Position numbers and translations under genes: made by a program. A model generated the notes under the pieces. The model made no database searches and had not been told where the DNA came from. It saw only the letters and a program-made list of their open reading frames with translations. From contig NC_053046.1 in assembly GCF_003473485.1 (NCBI RefSeq), forward strand, positions 39,083,832 to 39,147,831: a DNA stretch of 64,000 nucleotides, given 5' to 3'. The DNA comes from Medicago truncatula (Eukaryota; Streptophyta; Magnoliopsida; Fabales; Fabaceae). Positions 53,640-64,000 of this stretch are shown in pieces (the first letter of the stretch is position 1; every line of letters begins with the position of its first letter).

Positions 53640-55330
53640 AGATTACCCTCTCTTATTTAGAGGGTATTTTACCCTCTCATGATATCAACCAATCAAAATG
53701 TAATATACATTGGCAACATTAAATGTCATAAATGAGTCAATTTTTTTTCTAAAAAAAGAATCAATTATAATCATAAGGTAACTTTTAATTTTTATTTAAA
53801 TATAGACATGATTACATTAAAGATCTTTTATCTTATTTATTTGTTACACTTGAGTCTTTATCTTTATTTTTTTCCGCTTAGGTCTTTTATCTCTTATAAG
53901 AGCACATATACATCCTTTTTCTCATTTTTTTATTAAAAAAATACATAATATTATTTTTTAAAATATCTTTTTATTAAAAATGAAACAAATCCAGAAATAT
54001 GATGAAGATGTTCATCATCTTCATCTTCTTCCTTTGAATCTTCATCATCTTCATTGGATCAAAAAAATTTCTACACAAATATATCTTCAAATATCATGAA
54101 TTAATGTTATATTCACATCAAATATTCTTTTAAACACAAAAATCAAACCGCTATAGAGAAAGATATTTAGTTTCATCACAAAAAAAAAAAAATAGTTATA
54201 TAAATTGTCACGCTGTATATTATTATTATTATTTTCTAACTCAATATTCAAGTCCGACATAAAAATAACCCCAAAATTGATAGCAGCTTTGCACATCAAT
54301 TTTGTTATTTCCAGAACAATCTTAACTTTCGTAAAGCCTAACCCTTCCGCCAGTGACTAAGCCTCCACCATCCGCCTTGCAACATTTGTGAAATTAAGGT
54401 TTTGATTTTTGTGTTTAAAATAAGATTTGAGATGAATATAACATTAATTCACGATATTTGGAGATATATTTTAGTAGATTTTTTTTTTTTATTTAAAGAA
54501 GATGATGAAGATTCAAAGGAAAAAGATGAAGATGATGAACATCTTCATCATATTTTTGGATTTTTTTCAGTTTTAATAAAAATATATTTTTAAAAATAAA
54601 ATTATGTATTTTTTAATAAAAAAAATGCGAAAAAAGATGTATATGTGCTTTTAAGATAAAGGACCTAAACGGGAAAAAATAAAGACAAAGGACCAAAGTG
54701 TTACAAATAAATAAGATAAAGGAACCATAATGTAATATTGCCTTAATTATATTTAGGTGTTCAATCTTAATTAATTTACACTACATGACTAGCTTAGAAC
54801 AATTAAAATTTCACATCAAATTTCTTTCATCTGAACGTTCTTAAATTTATCAGTTATATTCATAAAATTTATTCCTCCCATTTTGATTGTTCAATTTTTT
54901 CGTTCCAAACTGCCGCATTTTTCAATTTTCGTGAGAATCGTCATGATTTCAAATATCGTGAGAATTGTCGTTATTTTCAGTACAATGTCAGGTATGATGA
55001 CTTGATTTTTCTTTTTGATTTGATTTTTTTGTTGTTGTGAGGTAGTTAATTATAACAATTGAGTAAATCATCCGTTGTACTTTGAGGGCTGCTAGCAGGT
55101 GTTGCCGCTGTAATGTTGTGGGAGTTAATCATCCGTTGTACTTTGTGGGAGTTACCTTATGATTAAGATTAACTCTCCTAAAAAAATAATAATTAAGATT
55201 AACTCTTTTATTTTTAGAAAAAATCTACTCGTTTATTTGACATTTAATGTTACCTATGTATATTACATTTTGATTGGTTGATATCATGAGAGGGTAAATT
55301 ACCCTCTAAACAAGAGAGAGTAACGTAGAC
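53640..55330. mobile_element. Large foldback element with ~150-bp inverted ends
   Basis: The left end (TTACCCTCTCTTATTTAGAG, CCCTCTCATGATATCAACCA, ATGTAATATACAT) is mirrored on the other strand at 55140-55330 (TTACTCTCTCTTGTTTAGAG, CCCTCTCATGATATCAACCA). The arms continue to a TTATAATCATAAGGTAAC-like stretch. The element spans about 1.7 kb and contains another foldback element. No transposase is seen. Confidence 0.75.
53805..54755. mobile_element. Nested foldback element, ~340-bp arms
   Basis: Left arm about 53810-54150 and right arm about 54390-54750 are reverse complements with few gaps. Both carry ATCTTTTATCTTATTTATTT-like ends, CATATACATC, GATGAAGATGTTCATCATCT and a AACATTAATTCA-type motif. 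A 240-bp spacer separates them. It lies inside the larger element at 53640-55330, so it inserted later or arose by internal rearrangement. Frames in either arm are shadows of the low-complexity GAT/GAA repeat. Confidence 0.8.
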
Positions 55331-55983
55331 CTCACCGAGATAATAGGATTCTTACTTGTCTTTCTAGAATGAATGTTTGATCTCTCCTTTTTTCGGACTC
55401 CCTTGTCCGTCATTTCTCCCTCTCTTTAAGTATGTTCCATTTTGTTTTCAAAGTATAGAATGGGTGTGGGTGAAAAAGAATAGGAACCGGTTATTATAAT
55501 AACATTGTCACTAACTTATTTCCTAAAAATATGGAACATAGTGGAAAATGAGATTGGGAAGAAACGTGGATGTTTATTTCCACTAGTTAATCAGTTCCTT
55601 TTTCCTATGCTTCTTTTTGCTTACCTACTTTCTTGCTAATCTTATTATATAGTATTACTTTAATAAATAATTTTTTTTTTTTGAAGGATACTCTAATAAA
55701 TACTAGCTAGTAATATCTAGTGGCACATATTTTTCAACTAATGTGATTAAAATAAATAAAACAAGACATCATATATATAGAGATAAATCAACTCTCGACA
55801 ACCAATCAAAGTATCAAGAATTATCTATTAAGATATATATTTTTTGGATAAACATTTTTATACATTATAAATAAATAGAATAAAATATTGAAGACATAGA
55901 AACATCATCCCTTACTTAATTAATATCATAAGATGATAAAATTAATTCGTAGTTTATAAGGTTAAAAGTAATAAATATATAAG

Positions 55984-55988
<5 letters not shown>

Positions 55989-56027
<39 letters not shown>
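55989..56027. repeat. (TA)n microsatellite
   Basis: About nineteen uninterrupted TA units just upstream of the intact SINE. Confidence 0.95.
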
Positions 56028-56030
<3 letters not shown>

Positions 56031-56053
56031 TAGAAGAAAAATCTGGGATGTTA

Positions 56054-56201
56054 ATCTAGAAGTCCTAGCTCAACTGGCAAAATGTCGAAATTGTTAGGCC
56101 GGATGCCATGATCGGGGTTCGAACCCCGATACCTCCACTTGTGTGTGTGAGTTTATAATGGCTTTGCCATTTCGTCTATCAACCAAAAAAAAAAAAAAAT
56201 A
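56054..56201 (+). mobile_element. Full-length SINE with 10-bp target duplication
   Basis: An A box (CCTAGCTCAACTGG) and a perfect palindromic B box (GGGGTTCGAACCCC) head a body that continues TGTGTGTGTGAGTTTATAAT and ends CGTCTATCAACC with a 15-base A tail. TGGGATGTTA repeats directly at 56044-56053 and 56202-56211. The well-kept boxes and clean duplication indicate a fairly recent insertion. Confidence 0.9.
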
Positions 56202-56211
56202 TGGGATGTTA

Positions 56212-57100
56212 CAAAAATTTTGAGCATAAAACACGGAAGGTTGGGAGAAACAAATGAAAATCATTAAATAGTGGGTGAGTGGAATACATGTCATGAGTGT
56301 TGGGGCCGACCTAACAGATTAAGAGGCCTATTTAATGTGGCATTTAAAATTATTATTTTTAATAGAATATTTATATAAAATCAATTTTGTTGAGACCAAA
56401 ATTTGAATTCATGACCAAGAGTAATTGAGGTCTTTTTTATAGTGAGTTAAGTTATACAAATGTCTGCAATTTATCTATCATATAATATACTTATAAGTTA
56501 TAACTAAATTAATTTTTTAGAAGCCTTTTTTTTCATCCAAAATTTTGAAGTCTAAAGCCTTTGTTTGGATTGCTTTGACCGGCCCTGATGAGTGTTGCTT
56601 GGTATTATTTCGCATTAAATAGCATTTTTCTTTCTTTAAATATTGCATGAACAGACAAAACAATACAGTTATAATTTCTTAGAGCTCAAAATAATACTAG
56701 TTGAGATGCCGATGGTAGATTGACACTAAGAAATTAACCCTTCCGTTCCGACCATTTAACTTAAGCCACGTTCTTTTCTTTTCAATTTGCGGGGTTCACA
56801 AAGTTGTATGATTTGACACAAACCTATTCATGAGTTTAGATATGCCAGTATATATTGGTTGATTTACATGCAAGTCACACGGTCAATGTCTGTAATTTGT
56901 TTTTTGTTTTGGATCGTTCCCATAAGGCCAATGGGTTTCTTTGAAGGATTCATTTGTCGTTAAAAGGGAAGTGTACCCATAGAAGAAAGTTTGAGGCATG
57001 AAAAAAGTTTTAAAGATGTCATCAAACAAAAACTCTAAAATTAATTGGAGAAAGTCTCCAAAACAAGAAAATACATCGACTCAATCGAAATGTTAAAGTT
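56212..57100. other. Intergenic DNA, no gene seen
   Basis: AT-rich sequence without repeats or frames that I can support. Confidence 0.5.
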
Positions 57101-57720
57101 AATAGGCTAATTTGCACTTTTATTGCCCTCACACCAATTATGGTTGATCCGGTCAGTCCAACTTAAATTTAAAACCTTACAAATACATATCTCATCAGTG
57201 TGGGAGTAGTACCACTAAACATGTGATTATCGTTAATCAAATCAACAAGAATCTTCCATGTGCAACCAACTGAATATAGGTTTAGATAAATGGGGATCCA
57301 CCATATTTCAAAGGGTCTTCCATTAATCACATTCCACACACAGAGAGGTCTTATGCTACAAATTGTAGGCAATCTAAACTATAAATTGATGAGTTACTGT
57401 GCCTCCCCAACCAAGAATATACTAACCATTAGAGTCTGAAGGAGTCGGTAGGACTAAAGTCTAATTAACAATGTTTAGTGGCAAGTCATCCATCAAGAAG
57501 TTCTCATCCCATTGGGGAAAGGAATTCAAAGCATGTGTCGACATACGTTTGATTGACTAAATAGAAGATAGAAGTGTTTTTCGGGGCCCCATTTCTCCAA
57601 CAAAACATTAGTACATCTCCTATCCACAAGATTTTGAGCTGATAGTGATATTAAGTTTTTTTTAAGAATGCAACTAACATATTGAAATTGACACCGGAGA
57701 AAATCGAATTTAAAACCTCA
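57100..57720 (-). mobile_element. Weak LINE-like coding relic
   Basis: Leftward frames contain WDENFLMDDLPLNIVN and, after a stop, PLCVWNVINGRPFEIWWIPI. These loosely resemble the late part of plant LINE ORF2, but they are broken by stops and the order is not clear. The assignment is a guess. Confidence 0.25.
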
Positions 57721-58655
57721 AGAAAAACATATTCAAAGGTTTCAAGTCAACACCGCGATGAGTTTCTCTTAATGGCATTTATTCCAATGAACTCTATACC
57801 AAAACTTATCTTATTTTTAAATAAGATTCCACAACACTTTCATTAGGAAAGACCCATTCGTATGTCGATTCTGATTAAGACCAATTCCATCATTCATCTT
57901 AGGTAGAAAACAAACATTGTAGTCCTGGTCCGACAAATTGAGGTTTATGCCCCTCTTACGAGTCTCCACACACATAACATTGTCGAATACTGTCTATTTC
58001 ATTACAAATCTCGGGGATCTTAGTTTACCACATGTGGAAGTAAATAATAGAGTTGGAGGCATACTTTGAGATAGTGATCATGTCTACCAAGCTTAAGTAT
58101 CGTTGCTTTCAACCACTTAATTTCTTCTTTTAGAAAGCACCGAGAAAAGTGTTGAAGTTGTTTAATGTAGTGTTGGTTAATGCTTACGTAATGGATATGG
58201 ATATGGATATTAGAGAAGGAGGGGGTTGTGGAGAAAAATACTTAAAGTAGAAGTTAGGTAAAATAGAAAAATGCTCCATGTTTACAAAACAATCTTTCAC
58301 CGATGGAAGATGCTCAAATTGGTGGAGAAATATTATAAACTTGGGAAACGAGGTAGTATCTAACAATGGTGGTGATTTAAAAATATGGTAGCTTTGATCT
58401 TCTTGTTAATGGATCAATAACCATATGTGTAACTAGTGTGAGACTTGCACGTGCACGGAAAAATGTATGTTCGTAAAATTATTTGTAGCATCACAATTTT
58501 AATAAAATTTTGAACAAAAAAAAATTGTGTTTGAAAATAAGAGTTAGAGTCCTCTCTAGTTTATCAAAATAAATGGACGATGTTATTTAGAGGAGTGGAT
58601 CCAACCAGCCACTAACTGAATTTCATCATTATTAATTATTTTATAATGTTTTTTA
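57721..58655. other. Intergenic DNA, no gene seen
   Basis: Scattered minus-strand frames are broken and unassigned. A (GGATAT)3 hexamer run lies at about 58190-58210. Confidence 0.4.
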
Positions 58656-58659
58656 GAAA

Positions 58660-58990
58660 AATTTTGGGTTTTCTCTTTTAGTCTCTTAACTTAATTTCAG
58701 GTAATAGTTTAGTCCTTTATCTTTTTTCATTTCAATTTGGTCCTTTTTGTCCATTTTTATATACATTTTCAAGTTTTAAATCTAATATTTTTATGCAAAC
58801 ATAGACGAGGATCATAGATTTGAAGATTGAAAGACTATAAGAAAATAAAATCATGAATTTTAAACTTAAAAATTCATATGAAAATGGACAAAAATGACCA
58901 AATTGAAATGAAAAAAAAAAAGATAAATGACCAAATTATTATCTGAAATTAAGTTAAGGGACTAAAAGTGTAATTTTGCCTTTTATTTTC
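58660..58990. mobile_element. Foldback transposon, ~135-bp arms
   Basis: Left arm: TCTTTTAGTCTCTTAACTTA, then TTTAGTCCTTTATC and TTTCAATTTGGTCCTTTTTG. The right arm repeats these in inverted order (CAAAAATGACCAAATTGAAA, TTAAGTTAAGGGACTAAAAG) and ends GTGTAATTTTGCC, the family terminus in inverted form. Only about 50 bp separate the arms. Confidence 0.8.
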
Positions 58991-59735
58991 ATTTTTATTG
59001 TTTTTTTGGTGAAATCTTTTCATTTTTGTTAGAATGAAAACATCTCAAACAAATAAAGTGAGTATTTTTAACTATACTTCAGTCTCTCTAAAAAAAAACT
59101 ATACTTCAATCATAATTTCACATTTTTAAAGATACAATTATTTTCGGTGCATTGATAAGACATTATAAAAAAATACATTAGCACCTCCGATCGTTTTTGT
59201 TTGGAAAGAAGAACCTCTGATTGTTCTTAACTATGCTAACAAGAATAATCGTAATCATTTTTTTTATATATAAATACATGTAAAACAATTTATTCAAACA
59301 GACTTTAACCCAATTCATATTTTTATTTTTTAGGAAATGATGACTCATTTCATCCATAATAATAGAGTGAATGTATTTTCCATAGACTAACTTGATTTAA
59401 GCCTGAGTCTAGAGCAATTTAAACAACTTGTTGAATTGGAGTAGCTTCGCATTCACCTTTGGTTGCAATGGGGGAAATATCATGGAATGTGCTTGAATAA
59501 GATGTCCAAAGTTGTCTCGAAAAATAAAACCTACACCAAATTTACCTTCAACTTTGAAAACGAGCACAATCAGCGTTGCACTTCAACCAACCTGCTTGCG
59601 GTGTTATCCAAGTTGAAAACAGTAGTTTGTGCATCATCATTAACACGGTGGCGTCACATATAATCTCGAATAGTATCCGAAGCTAAAACACAAGTTGTCT
59701 TAACATTAACAGATTTTTACTCCCACAAAAAGGTA

Positions 59736-59882
59736 CATCCTCCGGTCACTAATATAAGCAAAAATTCACTTTTTAGATACATTCAATTAATGATGTATGT
59801 GATCTTTATTATATGTCACATACATCATTAATTGAATGTATCTAAAAAATAAATTTTTGCTTATATTAGTGACCGAATGTTG
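59736..59882. mobile_element. Stowaway-like MITE, 147 bp, TA borders
   Basis: A near-perfect palindrome. The arms read GGTCACTAATATAAGCAAAA and, on the other strand, GGTCACTAATATAAGCAAAA, and continue to GATACATTCAATTAATGATG. TA dinucleotides sit at both edges (59734-59735 and 59883-59884). It is non-coding. Confidence 0.8.
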
Positions 59883-60130
59883 TATTATGTGCGCGTCAAA
59901 TGTTCCAAAAAATAGCCACAAATCGAGCACGAACTTCCACGTCAAGGGTTGCAAGAATGGTGAAGATAATAGATAAAAAAAACTACCACTTGCTATCATG
60001 AACGACTCTATTTTTCCTCAAAGATTTGCTTCTTTCCGACAATCAATAGCAAAGTTGCAATACAAATATATTTGCTTAAATAACGTTTTAGAAAGAAAAA
60101 AAAATTAATGACAATTATTAATTATTAATA

Positions 60131-60514
60131 GGCTTAAATAGGTCTTTCGTCCTTGTAAATATAGGTCATTTGAATTTTCGTCCCTGAAGTTACTAATCCT
60201 TCCAATTTGCCCCTGCAAATATTAATCATTTGACTTTTGGTCCTAATTACATCTGATTAGTAACTTCATGGACGAAAATTCAATTGATCTATATTTGCAG
60301 GGATGAAAGACCTATTTAAGCAAATCGCCTCGTCCAATCATCACTTGCCACATGGGCACCACGTCGCTAATGACAGCCCACCTCAACAAAAAAATCTAAT
60401 TATGATCAAAAGTCAAATGATTAATATTTGCAAGGGCAGATTGAAAGGATTAGTAACTTCAGGGACGAAAATTCAATGACCTATATTTGCAGGGACGAAA
60501 GACATATTTAAGCC
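60131..60514. mobile_element. Foldback transposon with 9-bp target duplication
   Basis: The left arm starts GGCTTAAATAGGTCTTTCGT. The right arm starts, on the other strand, GGCTTAAATATGTCTTTCGT, and the match runs about 125 bp. TTATTAATA flanks both sides (60122-60130 and 60515-60523). An extra inverted copy of the outer arm lies inside at about 60250-60325, so the element is partly nested. The terminus is like that of the 2815 element. Confidence 0.9.
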
Positions 60515-61443
60515 TTATTAATATGTTAGCTTTTGTTGTGGGTTAAGAACCCCTCCCTCTTTCATTCTAATAAGGATATTGATATATAAAGTGGGTCTAA
60601 GTTAGTAAATTGGGGTAAATTAACAAATATATTTTAATTCCTTAAAAAAAAATGTTTTAATGAAAATTACTAAAGTAATTTTCAAACTATTAGTTTTAAA
60701 TAAAAAGGATGAATTAAATTTTTGTTCAAATAACAATGTGGAATTTTATTAACTTGGACCTTTATGTTTTTTTTTTTATTTTAAAATAAAAGTTTTTTTA
60801 GAGAAGATAGCATAACATAATTGTCTATTAGAAAATTTGATCAATTATGATATCAAATGAAAAGAGTTGGTTCTTTTGAATTTGTCGAATCTTGGTTCAC
60901 ACCATGTTCTTGGAAGAAAACACTCACATGCGTCACATGATTCATCCAACTATATCATGCTCATGAGTCCCACTTAATTTATCTTTAATTTATATAATTC
61001 ATTATTAACATAGCATTATCAACAACGTAGAAACTTTTTTTAAAAAGTTTTTTTTAAATTTTTTAAAAGTTTCAAAAGTTATCATATTTAAATATAAAAT
61101 TTATTTGTTAATTATACTTTAAGCTCCTTAACTTATGTCTTTAGGACATAAATTAACATAATCCAATATATTTAACGAATTTTGCAATCAATCATGTAGA
61201 TTCTTATCCGTGAAAAATACTGTCAACACTTATAAATTAAAAAATACAGAATGTTCTTTTTGAGAGGAATGCCAAATGTTCTTATACTCTAATAAGATCA
61301 TTTATTGTGTTGAAAAAAAAAAATCATTCATTGTAATGTTTCAAAAAATATAAAAAATTGTTAATGAAGAAGGGTTGAATACGGTCTTTGACCCAAATCT
61401 TTAGAAACATTGACGACCAATATCACTGTCCTGGATTTTTTAT

Positions 61444-61530
61444 TTTTTTGGTGGTCGGGATTCAAATCTTAGATCTTGCATATATTATGTATTGTCCCAA
61501 AGTTTAACTCAACTTCATATATCGTTTAAA
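61444..61530 (-). mobile_element. tRNA-derived short retroposon relic
   Basis: On the minus strand: GTTGAGTTAAACTTTGGGAC, then AATACATAATATATGCAAGA and a B box GATTTGAATCCCGACCACCA. It has the same layout as the intact copy at 47463, including the ACCACC end and an A-rich tail. Confidence 0.65.
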
Positions 61531-61953
61531 AAAAACTCTACTTTTAATGTGTGAGTTTTTATTGATTCTTGTTACTCCATTTAAAAAAAAAAAAAACATA
61601 GGGTGTGTTTAAGATTGCATGGAGTAGATTAGAGGAAAAGAGATGAAAATCTTTCATTTTTTAAAAAAAGAGTCGGTTGTAGAGAATGATAAATGAAAGT
61701 TTGAAGTTAATATATTTTTAATTTCAAGATTATAATAACAGCATAAATTAAGTTTAAAGAATTTATCTTAACCATCCAAAATTTTTATCATATGCAAATT
61801 TTTGGGATCTCTAAATTAGAGAGATAACAGAAGAAAAAAAATATTTCTCCTCTCAAGTTTCTATATTGTTTTTTCCTTCCATTTTCTCTTTTCTTTTTCT
61901 CCACTTTTAACCCCGTTTTTAAGCTCTCAAATAAATTTTAGGATCCTCTTAAC

Positions 61954-62225
61954 GTGTATTTGGTTATACTTATAAAGATGTCAGAATTGATTCTAAGTTA
62001 TGTAGAATTGATTTTGACATGTTTGAATGTTTTAAAGTAACACTAATTTTATCCTCAAAATAATTCCTACTTAAAAATAAGATTTGATGTTTTTATTTCA
62101 AATAACTTTTATATAATTGTTTCTAAACTGAAACATTTTACTTCAACTCATTCTTACTCTGAACTAATTTTATATAATCAATTTCTTTAAAATCAATTAT
62201 TATCACCACATAACCAAACATACAC
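61954..62225. mobile_element. hAT-type MITE in the HMGR upstream region
   Basis: Inverted ends GTGTATTTGGTTAT and, on the other strand, GTGTATGTTTGGTTATG. The body has repeated AGAATTGATT and AATCAATT motifs. An exact 8-bp duplication, CTCTTAAC, flanks it (61946-61953 and 62226-62233), as hAT elements make. It ends 445 bp before the HMGR start codon. Confidence 0.88.
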
Positions 62226-62233
62226 CTCTTAAC

Positions 62234-62670
62234 TTAATCAACGTTGTTTCAATATCTTAAACAAAAATAAAGATAATTTTAGTGAAATATTGAAGAATAA
62301 ATCTACCTCAAAAGTCCTAAACCATACTTTAACACTTCCCCATCCCCACCCAAAAGCCACTTTAAGAAAAGAAAAACAACTTTTCCTTTGATGAATGTTC
62401 TAGTTCTAGTGAGTAGTGGATTAGTCACACAAACTTTACAAAATAAAAATAATAATCAACCCTCTAAAAATGAAATAAAATAGAAAAATAATGAAATAAA
62501 ATAACTTAATAAAAAAAGGCAACAAAAACAAAGAAACACCAACGAATATGGGTCCGGTGGCAACGCAGCCTTCGCTGGCTCAAACACTATAACCCATTCA
62601 TTCATTCTCCAATTCGTTCATTCTCCATTCGTTTTCTCTCTCTGTACCCTTCTTTCTCTCTCTAACACCA
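62234..62670 (+). promoter_or_regulatory. HMGR promoter and pyrimidine-rich leader
   Basis: The last 80 bases before the ATG are C/T-rich (ATTCATTCTCC and CTTTCTTTCTCTCTC), a form common in 5' leaders of plant HMGR genes. No TATA box is certain. Confidence 0.4.
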
Positions 62671-63596
62671 ATGGACCTCCATCGCCGGCCGCCGCAAACC
62701 ACCACCGGCGCCGTCGCGACCAACCCTCATTCCCACCGTCTCAAATCACGTTCCCCTCTACCATCACCAAAAGCCTCCGATGCTCTCCCTCTACCTCTCT
62801 ACCTCACCAACACCATCTTCTTCACGCTCTTCTTCGCCGTCGCGTATTATCTCCTCCACAGATGGCGTGACAAGATCCGTAGTTCCACTCCCCTTCATGT
62901 CGTCAATTTCACCGAACTCGCCGCCATTGTTTCCCTCATCGCTTCTTTCATCTACCTTCTAGGTTTCTTCGGTATCGATTTCGTTCAATCGTTTGCTACA
63001 CGCGCTTCTCATGATGGTTGGGACCTCGATGACACCGTCATCACCACTACCACCACCACCACCACCAATCAGCCTCTCCGCAAACTCACCTCACCTGAAC
63101 CCTCATTATGTTCAGAGGAAGATAATTCAATTGTAAACTCCGTCGTAGAAGGTACGATACCTTCCTACTCACTCGAATCACAGCTCGGAGATTGTTTCCG
63201 AGCCGCGGCAATTCGTCGTGAAGCTTTACAACGAACATCAGGAAGATCTTTAGAAGGTTTACCATTAGAAGGATTTGATTACGAAGCGATTTTAGGGCAG
63301 TGTTGTGAAATGCCGGTAGGGTATATTCAAATTCCGGTGGGTGTGGCGGGACCATTGTTGTTGGATGGATTTGAATACACTGTTCCAATGGCGACTACAG
63401 AAGGGTGTTTGGTTGCTAGTACTAATAGAGGGTGTAAAGCTATATATGTTTCTGGTGGTGCTGAGAGTGTTGTTTTGAGAGATGCTATGTCCAGAGCACC
63501 TGTTGTTAGATTTTCTACTGCTAAAAGAGCTTCTCAGTTGAAGTTTTTCTTGGAGGATCCTTTGAATTCTGATACATTGGCTGTTGTTTTCAACAG
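62671..63596 (+). CDS. HMGR: HMG-CoA reductase, first exon (cut by window edge)
   Basis: Exon 1 encodes 308 residues plus two bases and ends CAACAG|GTTTGC. HMGR reduces HMG-CoA to mevalonate with NADPH at the ER, the committed step of the cytosolic isoprenoid pathway. After a basic start (MDLHRRPP) come two membrane segments at about 42-63 and 84-106 and a variable linker. This linker includes a poly-Thr run from an (ACC)n tract at 63042-63066. The catalytic domain follows, from [20 protein letters not shown] through [11 protein letters not shown]; Glu244 in that motif is the conserved catalytic glutamate. The intron continues to the edge, where CCTCAG at 63995-64000 fits the acceptor of exon 2. 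The last three quarters of the catalytic domain, including the Asp and His residues, lie beyond the window. An in-frame stop in the intron (FASLF) is not a real end. Confidence 0.95.
63042..63066 (+). repeat. (ACC)n microsatellite in the HMGR linker
   Basis: Eight in-frame Thr codons, mostly ACC, encode part of the linker between membrane and catalytic domains. Length changes would alter only the linker. Confidence 0.85.
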
Positions 63597-64000
63597 GTTT
63601 GCTTCTTTATTTTGAATTTTGATTCTGATTAGTATTTTCATATAAATTATAAGTTGTTTTCATAAGTTATATCAGAGAATTTGTCATAAGTTGTTTTCAT
63701 AAGTTCTTCTAAACAGTGTTAATATCAGTTGATTAGCTCAAATAAGGTAACTCAAATTGGCCTTTATTATTGGTATATGAAAGGGATAGCTTTGTAGGGT
63801 TGGGTTGTACTGTCATGTCATGTCATTTTCTTTGAATTATGAAAATCTTGCATGTTCAATGTTTCTAATAGTGAAGTGAAATTATTGGTATTTGAAAGGT
63901 ATTGGTTAGTTTCTAAAAACACATGTACTGACAATTAGTGTTTTAAATTTTTTGCCGCGTAGCAATGTATTGTGAAGAATTGTGGTATATGCAGCCTCAG

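Noticed and set aside
54402..54593. Acidic Asp/Glu-rich protein
   Set aside because: The frame is the inverted arm of a foldback element and has a mirror on the other side.
56054..56150. A second tRNA gene
   Set aside because: The distance between boxes and the A-tailed body with a target duplication identify a SINE.
63086..63388. Minus-strand frame in HMGR exon 1
   Set aside because: It is antisense to strongly conserved HMGR coding sequence and has no support of its own.

Overview
The window is nuclear DNA from a flowering plant, most likely a legume close to Medicago. The signs are AT-rich intergenic DNA, GT-AG introns in every gene, products that match plant proteins end to end, and many short non-autonomous transposons and tRNA-derived SINEs. 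I identify seven complete protein-coding genes with recognisable products, one further small novel gene, one gene cut by the right edge, a truncated F-box gene, and several broken genes. Exon positions were worked out by hand from reading frame and splice-site agreement.

Layout. (1) 0-5 kb: intergenic, with an inverted-repeat transposon carrying a 9-bp target duplication and a 36-bp minisatellite. (2) 5.8-7.4 kb: a mitochondrial-type acidic protein resembling plant GAMETE CELL DEFECTIVE 1. (3) 8.4-21.5 kb: three direct-repeat paralogues of a membrane-anchored HSP20 (alpha-crystallin) protein of the RTM2-like type. Each has one intron at the same codon and a C-terminal membrane anchor. Between them lie a long near-perfect hairpin, several MITEs and a frameshifted RNase T2 pseudogene. 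(4) 21.9-30.3 kb, minus strand: a complete 13-exon CNX1, the MoeA-MogA fusion of molybdenum cofactor synthesis, whose introns hold three copies of one repeat. (5) 32.5-36.8 kb: a four-exon MATH-BTB (BPM) gene, a CUL3 substrate adaptor. (6) 39.1-40.1 kb: an 83-residue, three-exon gene with a TFIIB/Brf1-type zinc ribbon and little else. (7) 43.3-48.2 kb: an 11-exon KRR1 ribosome-biogenesis gene with a site II plus telo-box promoter. (8) 49-62 kb: a gene-poor stretch with LINE relics, a truncated F-box gene, a frameshifted F-box/LRR pseudogene, nested foldback transposons, SINEs and MITEs. (9) 62.7-64 kb: first exon of HMG-CoA reductase; the window ends at what looks like the splice acceptor of exon 2.

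The genes do not form one pathway. CNX1, KRR1 and HMGR are single housekeeping genes and the BPM gene is a regulatory one. The HSP20-membrane trio is the one local gene family. Most of the remaining structure is explained by a few families of small elements: foldback elements with 8-9-bp target duplications, Stowaway and hAT-type MITEs, and very short tRNA-derived retroposons.
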